A stretch of 14,280 nucleotides of DNA from an uncultured Megasphaera sp. GTDB lineage: Bacteria > Bacillota > Negativicutes > Veillonellales > Megasphaeraceae. The position numbers and the translations under genes are program-made. The stretch's first letter is position 1; every line of letters starts with the position of its first letter. The DNA is taken from contig USGG01000051.1 of the NCBI GenBank assembly GCA_900554215.1, positions 1 through 14,280 on the forward strand, in the 5' to 3' direction. This document shows positions 5,515 through 12,045 of this stretch, one piece after another. A model generated the notes under the pieces. It was given only the letters and a program-made list of their open reading frames with translations. It was not told the origin of the DNA and did no database searches.

Positions 5515-6459
5515 TTACGGTATCCCCGGTATGTTTATGGGGAAGGCGTGAGGACGGCCTGTATCGGGCGTATCGGGTACGTATACGGTCAGAAACGACG
5601 GCAGCACTTCCAAATCGAGGGGGAAGGCCGGCCCTTCGTCGCCGTCCATATTGGTCGACAGGGGATGGTCGTCTACGATGGAAATCTTGGCCCGGGTCGT
5701 CGTCATGAGGGTCATGTATTCGCTGCTCAGGGGCGCGCCGGCGAGAAATTCCGGCACGAGCTTGAGCAGGTCCAGATAGGTGAAATCCTTGAACACGGCC
5801 AGCCAGATCTTGCCGTCGTCTACGCGGGCCTGGGGGGCGATGTTGCGGAAGCTGCCGACGGAGCTGGTCAGCATGGCGATGAGCAGGGGCGAGCGGTAGA
5901 TCATTTTGCCGTCGTCCGTTTCGATCTTAAACAGCGACGTCTGGTGGTTCTGCAGGGCCTTGATGCCCGTGAGGAAATAGGCCAGCGGGCCGAGGCGGGT
6001 TTTCTGCTCGATGGAGACGTGGCCGACGGCTTCGGGCATGATGCCGGCGGCGATGGTATTGACGAAATAGCAGTCGTTGGCCCGGGCGATGTCGACCTTC
6101 GTCGTCTTGCATTGCTTGAGCATGGCAATGGCCGCTTCGGGATGCAGGGGGATCCGCAGGGCCCGGGCCAGGTCGTTGACCGTACCCAGGGGGATGAATC
6201 CGAAGTTGATAGGGCGGTTGGCCTGGGCCAGGCCGTTGATGGTTTCGTTCAGCGTGCCGTCGCCGCCCATGGAAAATACGGCGTGGAATCCGGCCAGGGA
6301 CGCTTCCTTCGCCCAGGCCGTGGCATCGCCGGCTTTCTCCGTCTGTCTCAGCTCTACGGAATCAAACATTGTCTCCAGCTGCGCTTTCAGCGCGTCCTTA
6401 TGATATTTGGCCCGTTCCCGGCCGGCCGTCGGGTTGATGATCAGCATACACCGTTCCAA
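5515..6459 (-). CDS. Diacylglycerol/lipid kinase, DgkB/YegS family
   Basis: A 314-residue soluble kinase that phosphorylates diacylglycerol or a related lipid with ATP at the membrane face, returning lipid turnover products to phosphatidate. The family motifs are clear: NPTAGR (9-14), the nucleotide-binding GGDGTLNE (65-72), LGTVND (91-96, the GTVND form recalled from DgkB proteins) and MDGDEG (271-276). The length matches the family. The start is TTG at 6457-6459 (minus strand), chosen because GGAGG (6470-6474) lies ten bases upstream; the in-frame ATG at 6445-6447 is too far from it. The gene is monocistronic: convergent with the Rpn island across a shared terminator and divergent from the gamma-glutamyltransferase. 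DgkB is the likely orthologue, but BmrU or YegS-like substrates cannot be excluded. Confidence 0.9.
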   Translation of the reverse strand: MERCMLIINPTAGRERAKYHKDALKAQLETMFDSVELRQTEKAGDATAWAKEASLAGFHAVFSMGGDGTLNETINGLAQANRPINFGFIPLGTVNDLARALRIPLHPEAAIAMLKQCKTTKVDIARANDCYFVNTIAAGIMPEAVGHVSIEQKTRLGPLAYFLTGIKALQNHQTSLFKIETDDGKMIYRSPLLIAMLTSSVGSFRNIAPQARVDDGKIWLAVFKDFTYLDLLKLVPEFLAGAPLSSEYMTLMTTTRAKISIVDDHPLSTNMDGDEGPAFPLDLEVLPSFLTVYVPDTPDTGRPHAFPINIPGIP

Positions 6460-6523
6460 AGTACATTTCCCTCCATGCTGTTAAAAATACGTCATAGCTG
6501 TAGGCTGTAATAAATGTACTATT

Positions 6524-6552
6524 ATTATAGCCAGAAACGATTCGCAAGTGAA
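6524..6552 (-). promoter_or_regulatory. Promoter of the lipid kinase gene
   Basis: Read on the minus strand: -35 TTCACT (6547-6552), a 17-base spacer and a perfect -10 TATAAT (6524-6529). The leader to the TTG start would be roughly 60 bases. It lies back to back with the promoter of the plus-strand transferase gene. Confidence 0.6.
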
Positions 6553-6616
6553 GACGGGACGGGGGGATTTGTAAAAAAATTTTTACAGCCAAAACATGAC
6601 GGCTATGGAAAAGGAG

Positions 6617-6646
6617 TTGACCGCCTGCCGTCGAACTACATATTAT
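6617..6646 (+). promoter_or_regulatory. Promoter of the gamma-glutamyltransferase gene
   Basis: -35 TTGACC (6617-6622), an 18-base spacer and -10 TATTAT (6641-6646). It is followed by a leader of about 40 bases holding GGGAGG before the start codon. Confidence 0.65.
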
Positions 6647-6692
6647 AGTAAAATATAGCGGCAGCAACGCGTATCATAAGGGAGGAATGACA

Positions 6693-8306
6693 ATGGATAT
6701 ACAATTTGACGCGGCCTGTTACCCCTACGCCTCGCGCCGGGAAGTCGTATACGGCCGCCGCGGCATGGTGTGCACGTCCCAGACCCTGGCCGCCCAGGCC
6801 GGGCTGGATATGCTCAAGCAGGGCGGCAACGCCGTGGACGCCGCCTTGGCAACGGCGATCAGCTTAGTCGTCCTGGAGCCGACGAGCAACGGCCTGGGCA
6901 GCGACGCCTTCGCCCTCATCTGGACGAAGGGCAAGCTCCACGGCCTGAACGGCAGCGGCTGGTCGCCCCAGGGGCTGACGTGGGAAGACCTGCATGACAA
7001 AGGCTGCGGCGCCGTGCCGCACCGGGGCTGGACGCCGGTCATGGTGCCGGGCGCGCCGGCGGCTTGGGCCGAAATCCACGAACAGTTCGGCAAGCTGCCC
7101 TTCGAGGCCCTCTTCGAGCCGGCTATCTACTACGCCGAGCACGGCTACGCCGTCATGCCGAATCTGGCGGCCATGCTGGCCGAAAGCTGGGAAAGCTTCG
7201 CGCCTTACCGGGAGGAAGAAGCCTTTTCCGGCCTGTTTTCTACCTTTTTCCCAGAAGGACGGCCGGCTAAGGCCGGGGAAATCCTGCGCCTTCCCGACCA
7301 CGCCGCGTCGCTGCGCCTGCTCCGCGACACGCGCTGCCGGGCCTTGTATGACGGCGAGCTGGCCGAGGCTATCGACGCCTGGTCGCGCAGGACCGGCGGC
7401 TATATCCGCCGGGACGATCTGGCGGAATACAAGCCCCAGTGGGTCGAGCCCATCCATACGAACTACCGGGGCTACGACGTGTGGGAGATTCCGCCTAACG
7501 GCCACGGCCTGGTCGTGCTGATGGCCATGAACATCGCCAAGGGCTTTGATTTTGCTGAGCGGGACACAGTCGAGTCCTTCCACCGGCAGATTGAAGCCAT
7601 GAAGCTGGCCTTTACGGACGGCCGCCAGTATATTGCCGACCCGCGGTTCATGAAGACCGACGTGTCCTACTGGCTGTCTGACGAATACGCCGACATGCGC
7701 CGCAGCCTCATCGGCGAAAAAGCGGTTCTGCCGACGCCGACAGACGCCAATAACGGCGGCACGGTCTACCTGTGCGCCGCCGACGCGGAAGGCAATATGG
7801 TCTCGTATATCCAGAGCAACTTCGACGGCTTCGGCTCGGGCATCGTCATTCCCGGACGGGGCATCGCCCTGAGCGACCGGGGCAGCAATTTCAGCATGGA
7901 CCGCAGCAGCGACAACTGCGTCGGCCCGCGCAAGAAATCGTACCATACGATTATCCCCGGCTTCCTGACCAAGGACGGGCAGCCCGTAGGCCCCTTCGGC
8001 GTCATGGGCGGCTTCATGCAGCCCCAGGGACAGATGCAGGTCCTCATGAACACCATCGATTACCACCTCAACCCCCAGGCGGCCCTCGACGCGCCGCGCT
8101 GGCAGTGGGTCGGCGGCAAGCGCATCGAAGTAGAGCCGGCCGTTCCGTCTGAAATCGTAGAAGGCCTGCGGGCCAAGGGGCACGACGTCGTCGTCAACCC
8201 CAACATCATTTCGTACGGACGGGGCCAGATCATCTGGAGAAACGACGAAGGCGTCCTCATGGGAGCGACAGAACCCCGGGCCGACGGCGTCGTCGCCGCC
8301 TGGTAA
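6693..8306 (+). CDS. Gamma-glutamyltransferase / glutathione hydrolase-like proenzyme (YwrD type)
   Basis: A 537-residue Ntn-hydrolase proenzyme that cleaves gamma-glutamyl bonds, for example glutathione to glutamate and Cys-Gly. Early family motifs are present: SQTLAAQAGLDMLKQGGNAVDAA, described by its key GGNAVDAA block, and EPTSNGLGSDAF. The self-cleavage and nucleophile site is NNGGTVYLC, with Thr357 predicted as the new N terminus, giving subunits of about 356 and 181 residues. Downstream GSGIVIPG, SDRGSNFS and the glycine-rich VMGGFMQPQGQ are also typical. There is no signal peptide, so the enzyme is probably cytoplasmic like B. subtilis YwrD. The ATG at 6693 is preferred: GGAGG (6681-6685) is seven bases before it but only one base before the ATG at 6687. 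It precedes a cysteine-utilisation cluster but has its own promoter and terminator. Confidence 0.92.
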   Translation: MDIQFDAACYPYASRREVVYGRRGMVCTSQTLAAQAGLDMLKQGGNAVDAALATAISLVVLEPTSNGLGSDAFALIWTKGKLHGLNGSGWSPQGLTWEDLHDKGCGAVPHRGWTPVMVPGAPAAWAEIHEQFGKLPFEALFEPAIYYAEHGYAVMPNLAAMLAESWESFAPYREEEAFSGLFSTFFPEGRPAKAGEILRLPDHAASLRLLRDTRCRALYDGELAEAIDAWSRRTGGYIRRDDLAEYKPQWVEPIHTNYRGYDVWEIPPNGHGLVVLMAMNIAKGFDFAERDTVESFHRQIEAMKLAFTDGRQYIADPRFMKTDVSYWLSDEYADMRRSLIGEKAVLPTPTDANNGGTVYLCAADAEGNMVSYIQSNFDGFGSGIVIPGRGIALSDRGSNFSMDRSSDNCVGPRKKSYHTIIPGFLTKDGQPVGPFGVMGGFMQPQGQMQVLMNTIDYHLNPQAALDAPRWQWVGGKRIEVEPAVPSEIVEGLRAKGHDVVVNPNIISYGRGQIIWRNDEGVLMGATEPRADGVVAAW

Positions 8307-8346
8307 GGGACGGAGCCAGCGAGCCTGTCCCAGCCCTTCCGATGGG

Positions 8347-8362
8347 AAACAAGGCCTTGTTT
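8347..8362. other. 16-bp perfect palindrome in the intergenic region
   Basis: AAACAAGGCCTTGTTT is fully self-complementary with no spacer, 41 bases after the transferase stop. It could be a protein-binding site or the core of a weak hairpin; no matching second site is seen. Between it and the terminator at 8428 the sequence is AT-rich and shows nothing else. Confidence 0.4.
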
Positions 8363-8427
8363 GTACCGTTTTTCACAGATAAATTTTTTGCATGACAATA
8401 AAAAATTAGGCATAACATTTCTTTGGC

Positions 8428-8471
8428 AAGACTGACAGCATACGGCGCCTGTGTACGCTGTCAGTCTTTTT
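8428..8471 (+). terminator. Rho-independent terminator after the gamma-glutamyltransferase
   Basis: A perfect 12-bp stem (AAGACTGACAGC at 8428-8439, GCTGTCAGTCTT at 8457-8468) can extend by three pairs past one A-C mismatch. The T run is 8467-8471. It separates the transferase transcript from the cysteine operon. Confidence 0.85.
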
Positions 8472-8552
8472 GTCATGTCCTGAAAGGACAAAATATACTA
8501 TAAATGCATTATTTATGGCCTGTAATTGCGATTTTAGTATATGGCGAATATT

Positions 8553-8595
8553 TTTTGCAAAAGACATTGCAAAAATTTTATTGCGATGATAAAAT
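8553..8595 (+). promoter_or_regulatory. Promoter and candidate operators of the cysteine-utilisation operon
   Basis: -35 TTGCAA (8567-8572), a 17-base spacer and -10 TAAAAT (8590-8595), preceded by TGA as an extended -10. A perfect palindrome TTTTGCAAAA lies at 8553-8562, and the motif TTGCAAAA recurs 12 bases on at 8567-8574, over the -35. ATTGCGAT is also repeated, at about 8525 and 8580. These repeats are good operator candidates, plausibly for the regulator encoded just downstream. Confidence 0.6.
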
Positions 8596-8624
8596 CTTAT
8601 CGAAATAAGAAAGGAGGGGACAAT

Positions 8625-9299
8625 ATGAGAAAATTAGAGACCTATATACCGTTAGTAGAATTTTTGGGAAAAGCCTTAGGGGAACATTGTGAAGTCGTAT
8701 TACATGATGTGAGCGATCCGGAACATTCTATCGTGGCTATTGCGAATGGACACCTCAGCGGACGCAGTATCGGCGGCTCGCTGACCGATATGGTGCTGAA
8801 GCTCCTTCGCCAGGGCGACAAGGAACAAACGCAGTACGTCGTCAATTACCACGGCAAGGGAAGTACGGGTCATCTGTTTCGCTCATCTTCTTATTTTATC
8901 CGAAGCGACGAAGGCTCGATCATCGGCGTGCTGTGCCTCAACTACGACGTGCAGCCCTACATTACGGCCCGGGAAATCATCGATAAGGAAATCCTTAAAG
9001 GCCTGAAGCTGGAAGAATTCCTTCCGGCAAGCCACGAAGACGCCGTGCCTGCCGACGCCGTCGAGAATTTGTATAAAAACGCCGGCGACGCCATCGAGAG
9101 CATGATCGACAAGCGGCTGGCGGAATATCCCGTAGAGCCGAAGCGCCTGTCCATGAAAGAACGCATTCAGGTCAGCCATGATTTGAATGAGGACGGCCTG
9201 TTCCTGCTCAAGGGCGGGATTTCGGCCCTGGCCGAGAGGCTGGAAGTATCGGAGCCGACGGTATATCGGTATTTGCAGCGTATCCGCCGGGAAGAATAA
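8625..9299 (+). CDS. YheO-like PAS domain / helix-turn-helix transcriptional regulator
   Basis: A 224-residue cytoplasmic DNA-binding regulator. Residues about 5-120 form a YheO-like PAS domain (PAS_6 type), beginning YIPLVEFLGKALGEHCEVVLHD and running through SIIGVLCLNYD, a likely small-ligand sensor. Residues about 178-222 are the paired HTH_22-type domain, ending ALAERLEVSEPTVYRYLQRI. The ATG at 8625 is chosen because AAGGAGGGG (8611-8619) is close upstream; an in-frame ATG at 8541 lies upstream of the promoter. The gene opens a cluster with a CyuP-type carrier and a CyuA-type desulfidase. No terminator is seen before the carrier gene, so it probably controls and shares their transcript. 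The effector may be cysteine or a product; that is inferred from neighbours. E. coli cyuPA is instead controlled by an Lrp-type factor. Confidence 0.87.
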   Translation: MRKLETYIPLVEFLGKALGEHCEVVLHDVSDPEHSIVAIANGHLSGRSIGGSLTDMVLKLLRQGDKEQTQYVVNYHGKGSTGHLFRSSSYFIRSDEGSIIGVLCLNYDVQPYITAREIIDKEILKGLKLEEFLPASHEDAVPADAVENLYKNAGDAIESMIDKRLAEYPVEPKRLSMKERIQVSHDLNEDGLFLLKGGISALAERLEVSEPTVYRYLQRIRREE

Positions 9300-9411
9300 G
9301 CGGACGAGCTGATTTGAAACTGGTTTAATGTATCGGATTTGGAATAGGGGACGAAGCCGGTATTTATTTATATTTTTGTCATATATTTTGTAAAGGAGAT
9401 GGATTTTTAAC

Positions 9412-10710
9412 ATGGCAACAACGAAGTTGACTCACGCCCAGAAAGCTGGCATGACGGAAGCGGAATGGAAAGAAGCGATTAAGTTTGACGGCACCGACTG
9501 GGGCTGGGTCATTATGAGCATCGGCATGGCTATCGGCGCCGGTATCGTATTTCTCCCCGTACAGGTAGGTATCGCCGGGATTTGGATTTATTTGTTATCT
9601 TCTGTTATCGGCTATCCGGCCATGTATTTGTTCCAGAAATTATTCATCAATACGCTGGCTGCCGCAGAAAAAGCGGAAGACTATCCCAGCATCATCGCCG
9701 GCTACCTCGGCAAGAACTGGGGCTTCTTCCTCGGCGTATTGTATTTCATCATGCTGGTTATCTGGGTATTCGTATATTCGACGGCCATTACCAACGACAG
9801 CGCGTCCTTCCTCCATACCTTCGGCGTGACGGACACGGTCCTTTCGGATAACCCCTTCTATGGCCTGGCCATTATCTGCATCCTCGTAGCCCTGGCTTCC
9901 CGCGGCGAAAAGCTGCTCTTCAAGCTGTCTACGGGCATGGTTCTGACGAAAATCGGCGTTATCGCCATCCTGGGCGTCATCATGGTACAGCACTGGGATT
10001 TGGCCAACTTCGGCTCCTTCCCCGATTTTGAATACCTCATCAAGCAGACGATCATCATGCTGCCCTTTACGCTTACGTCTATCCTGTTCATCCAGAGCCT
10101 GAGCCCCATGGTTATTTCCTACCGGGCCCACAACAAGTCCATCGAAGTTGCCCGCTACAAGGCGATCCGCGCGATGAACATCGCCTTCGGCATCCTCTTC
10201 GTCGTCGTATTCTTCTATGCTATTTCCTTCAACCTCGCCATGGGTCACGACCAGGCCGTTGAAGCATACTCCAAGAATATTTCCTCCCTGGCTATGGCCG
10301 CACAGGGCTTTGAAGGCAACTCCGTCCGCATCATGAGCCTGGTCCTGAACATCTTCGCCGTCATGACGGCATACTTCAGCGTATTCCTCGGCTTCCGCGA
10401 AGCCTGCCACGGCATCGCCCTCAACTGCCTGCGCCGCATGATGCCGGAAGAACGCATCAATAAGGGCGCTCTGAAATTCGGCATCCTCATTTTCGCCGTT
10501 CTCGTATCCTGGGGCGCTATCGTTCTCAACGCACCGGTTCTCAGCTTTACGTCTATCTGCAGTCCTATCTTCGGCCTCGTCGGCTGCCTGATTCCGGCTT
10601 ACTTAGTTTACAAAGTGCCGATGCTGCATCAGTTTAAGGATCTCAGCCTGAAAATCATCATCTTCACAGGCTTATTGTTAGTTATTTCTCCGTTCTTGGC
10701 ATTTTCGTAA
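9412..10710 (+). CDS. cyuP: CyuP/YhaO-type amino acid:H+ symporter (HAAAP family)
   Basis: A 432-residue inner-membrane carrier with about eleven predicted hydrophobic segments. It matches the HAAAP family and, from memory of the sequence, closely resembles E. coli YhaO/CyuP: AIGAGIVFLPVQVG in the first helix, GYPAMYLFQKLFINTLA, then VYSTAITNDSAS, LPFTLTSILFIQSLSPMVIS and the C-terminal SFTSICSPIFG with an ISPFLAFS end. It probably imports cysteine (or serine) with protons for the desulfidase encoded 18 bases downstream. The gene starts at ATG 9412. Its GGAG (9395-9398) is a long 13 bases upstream, which may lower translation; the nearer ATG at 9399 runs straight into a stop. There is a 112-base gap after the regulator without an obvious terminator or strong promoter. 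Confidence 0.92.
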   Translation: MATTKLTHAQKAGMTEAEWKEAIKFDGTDWGWVIMSIGMAIGAGIVFLPVQVGIAGIWIYLLSSVIGYPAMYLFQKLFINTLAAAEKAEDYPSIIAGYLGKNWGFFLGVLYFIMLVIWVFVYSTAITNDSASFLHTFGVTDTVLSDNPFYGLAIICILVALASRGEKLLFKLSTGMVLTKIGVIAILGVIMVQHWDLANFGSFPDFEYLIKQTIIMLPFTLTSILFIQSLSPMVISYRAHNKSIEVARYKAIRAMNIAFGILFVVVFFYAISFNLAMGHDQAVEAYSKNISSLAMAAQGFEGNSVRIMSLVLNIFAVMTAYFSVFLGFREACHGIALNCLRRMMPEERINKGALKFGILIFAVLVSWGAIVLNAPVLSFTSICSPIFGLVGCLIPAYLVYKVPMLHQFKDLSLKIIIFTGLLLVISPFLAFS

Positions 10711-10728
10711 AAAGGAGCGCATGATAGT

Positions 10729-12036
10729 ATGACAAACGCAAAATGGGAAAGAATGATTGAAATTATGAAAACCGACGTCGTTCCGGCAACGGGATGTACG
10801 GAGCCCGTATCGCTGGCCTTCGCTGCGGCTACGGCTGCCCGTGAACTGGGCGAACCGGTCCAGTCCATCGAAGCCCGCGTATCGGCAAACCTGATGAAAA
10901 ACGGCATGGGCGTCATGGTGCCCGGCACGGGCCGTCCCGGCTTATATATCGCCGCAGCTGTCGGCGCCTTGGGAGGCGACCCGGAAAAAGGCCTCCAGGT
11001 CCTCAACGGCATTGCCGAAGACATCGTAGAAGCCGGCAAGCAGATGGTAGATACGGGCCTCGTCACGGTCGGCATCGCCCGTGAAGTTCCCAACGTCCTC
11101 TACTCTGAAGCCCTGGTAAAAGGCAAGGAACACAGCGTCAAAGCCTGCATTGCCGATTCCCACACCAACGTCATCCGCATTGAAAAAGACGGCGAAGTGA
11201 TTTTCAATGCCGAACAGGCCGAAGACAACAGCCTGGAAGAAAAGAACGCCTTCCTCAACGGGTTGTCCGTGAAAGAAATCATCGAATTCGCCGAAAACGT
11301 TCCCCTGGAACAGGTCGATTTCATGAAGCAGGCCGAAGCCCTGAACGACGCCCTCTCTAAAGAAGGCCTGACGGGCAAATACGGGCTGGCCATCGGCTGC
11401 GCTCTCCAGCGCAAGCAGGAAAAGGGCCTCGTCGGCAAAGACCTGATGAACGAAGTCGTCATCCGTACGGTTGCTGCTTCTGACGCTCGTATGGGCGGCG
11501 CTCCCCTGCCGGCTATGACCAACTCCGGCTCGGGCAATCAGGGTATTTCGGCGACAGAACCTGTCGTCGTCGTAGCCGACTACGTGAAAGCCAACGACGA
11601 AGACCGCCTCCGCGCTATGGTCTTGTCCCACATGATGGCCATTTACACCCATTCCTTCCTGCCGAAGCTGTCCGCCCTGTGCGCGACCCTGACGGCATCG
11701 ATGGGCTCGGCGTCGGGCATGGCCTGGCTCCTCGACAGAGAACACGCTGAACAGACCATCAGCAACGCCATCTGCAGCATGACCGGCGACGCCATCGGCA
11801 TGGTCTGCGACGGCGCGGCCAACAGCTGCTCCATGAAGGTCGTCACGTCCGTATCGTCGGCATACCGCTCCGTCATGCTGGCCCTCGACAACATCCGCGT
11901 CGGCGGCGACGACGGCCTCGTAGCGCACGATGTAGACGAATGCGTCCGCAACGTAGGCTGCCTGGCCTGCCAGGGCATGAAGGTCACGGACGACGAAATC
12001 CTCAACATCATGCTCCACAAAAACAAAGGCTGCTGA
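10729..12036 (+). CDS. cyuA: L-cysteine desulfidase (CyuA/YhaM, UPF0597 family)
   Basis: A 435-residue cytoplasmic iron-sulfur enzyme that breaks L-cysteine to pyruvate, ammonia and sulfide. The N-terminal VVPATGCTEPVS block carries the conserved Cys23. Further cysteines that could serve the cluster are C360 and C367 (the VCDGAANSC motif), C349, C405, C411 and C414. The substrate-binding core GGAPLPAMTNSGSGNQG is typical of the family, which is related to serine dehydratase folds. The ATG at 10729 follows AAAGGAG eleven bases upstream; the nearer ATG at 10721 reaches a stop at once. The gap to cyuP is 18 bases, so the two are cotranscribed, as in E. coli yhaOM. The protein ends HKNKGC at a TGA (12034-12036) that abuts the composition change at 12037. 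The last residues or the stop could therefore belong to the joined fragment. Confidence 0.9.
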   Translation: MTNAKWERMIEIMKTDVVPATGCTEPVSLAFAAATAARELGEPVQSIEARVSANLMKNGMGVMVPGTGRPGLYIAAAVGALGGDPEKGLQVLNGIAEDIVEAGKQMVDTGLVTVGIAREVPNVLYSEALVKGKEHSVKACIADSHTNVIRIEKDGEVIFNAEQAEDNSLEEKNAFLNGLSVKEIIEFAENVPLEQVDFMKQAEALNDALSKEGLTGKYGLAIGCALQRKQEKGLVGKDLMNEVVIRTVAASDARMGGAPLPAMTNSGSGNQGISATEPVVVVADYVKANDEDRLRAMVLSHMMAIYTHSFLPKLSALCATLTASMGSASGMAWLLDREHAEQTISNAICSMTGDAIGMVCDGAANSCSMKVVTSVSSAYRSVMLALDNIRVGGDDGLVAHDVDECVRNVGCLACQGMKVTDDEILNIMLHKNKGC

Positions 12037-12045
12037 TCTTGCATA
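12030..12045. other. Probable chimeric junction
   Basis: The cyuA stop codon (12034-12036) and the truncated 3' end of a minus-strand beta-helix gene meet here with no intergenic DNA. A GATC lies at 12035-12038. To the left the DNA is GC-rich with Negativicutes-like genes; to the right it is AT-richer with a clostridial-type wall protein. The minus-strand frame runs past this point only as antisense of cyuA. Confidence 0.75.

Noticed and set aside
5338..6510. Long plus-strand open frame across the lipid kinase gene
   Set aside because: It is antisense to a kinase with all family motifs, begins inside the hairpin repeat and has no RBS. The translation is typical of antisense of GC-rich coding DNA.
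6864..8183. 439-codon minus-strand frame opposite the gamma-glutamyltransferase
   Set aside because: Its codons mirror the transferase gene, it has no domain I recognise, and the opposite strand carries a complete enzyme with catalytic motifs.
8541..8624. 28-residue N-terminal extension of the PAS regulator
   Set aside because: The ATG at 8541 lies upstream of a good promoter and has no RBS, whereas the ATG at 8625 has AAGGAGGGG just upstream and begins the usual family sequence.
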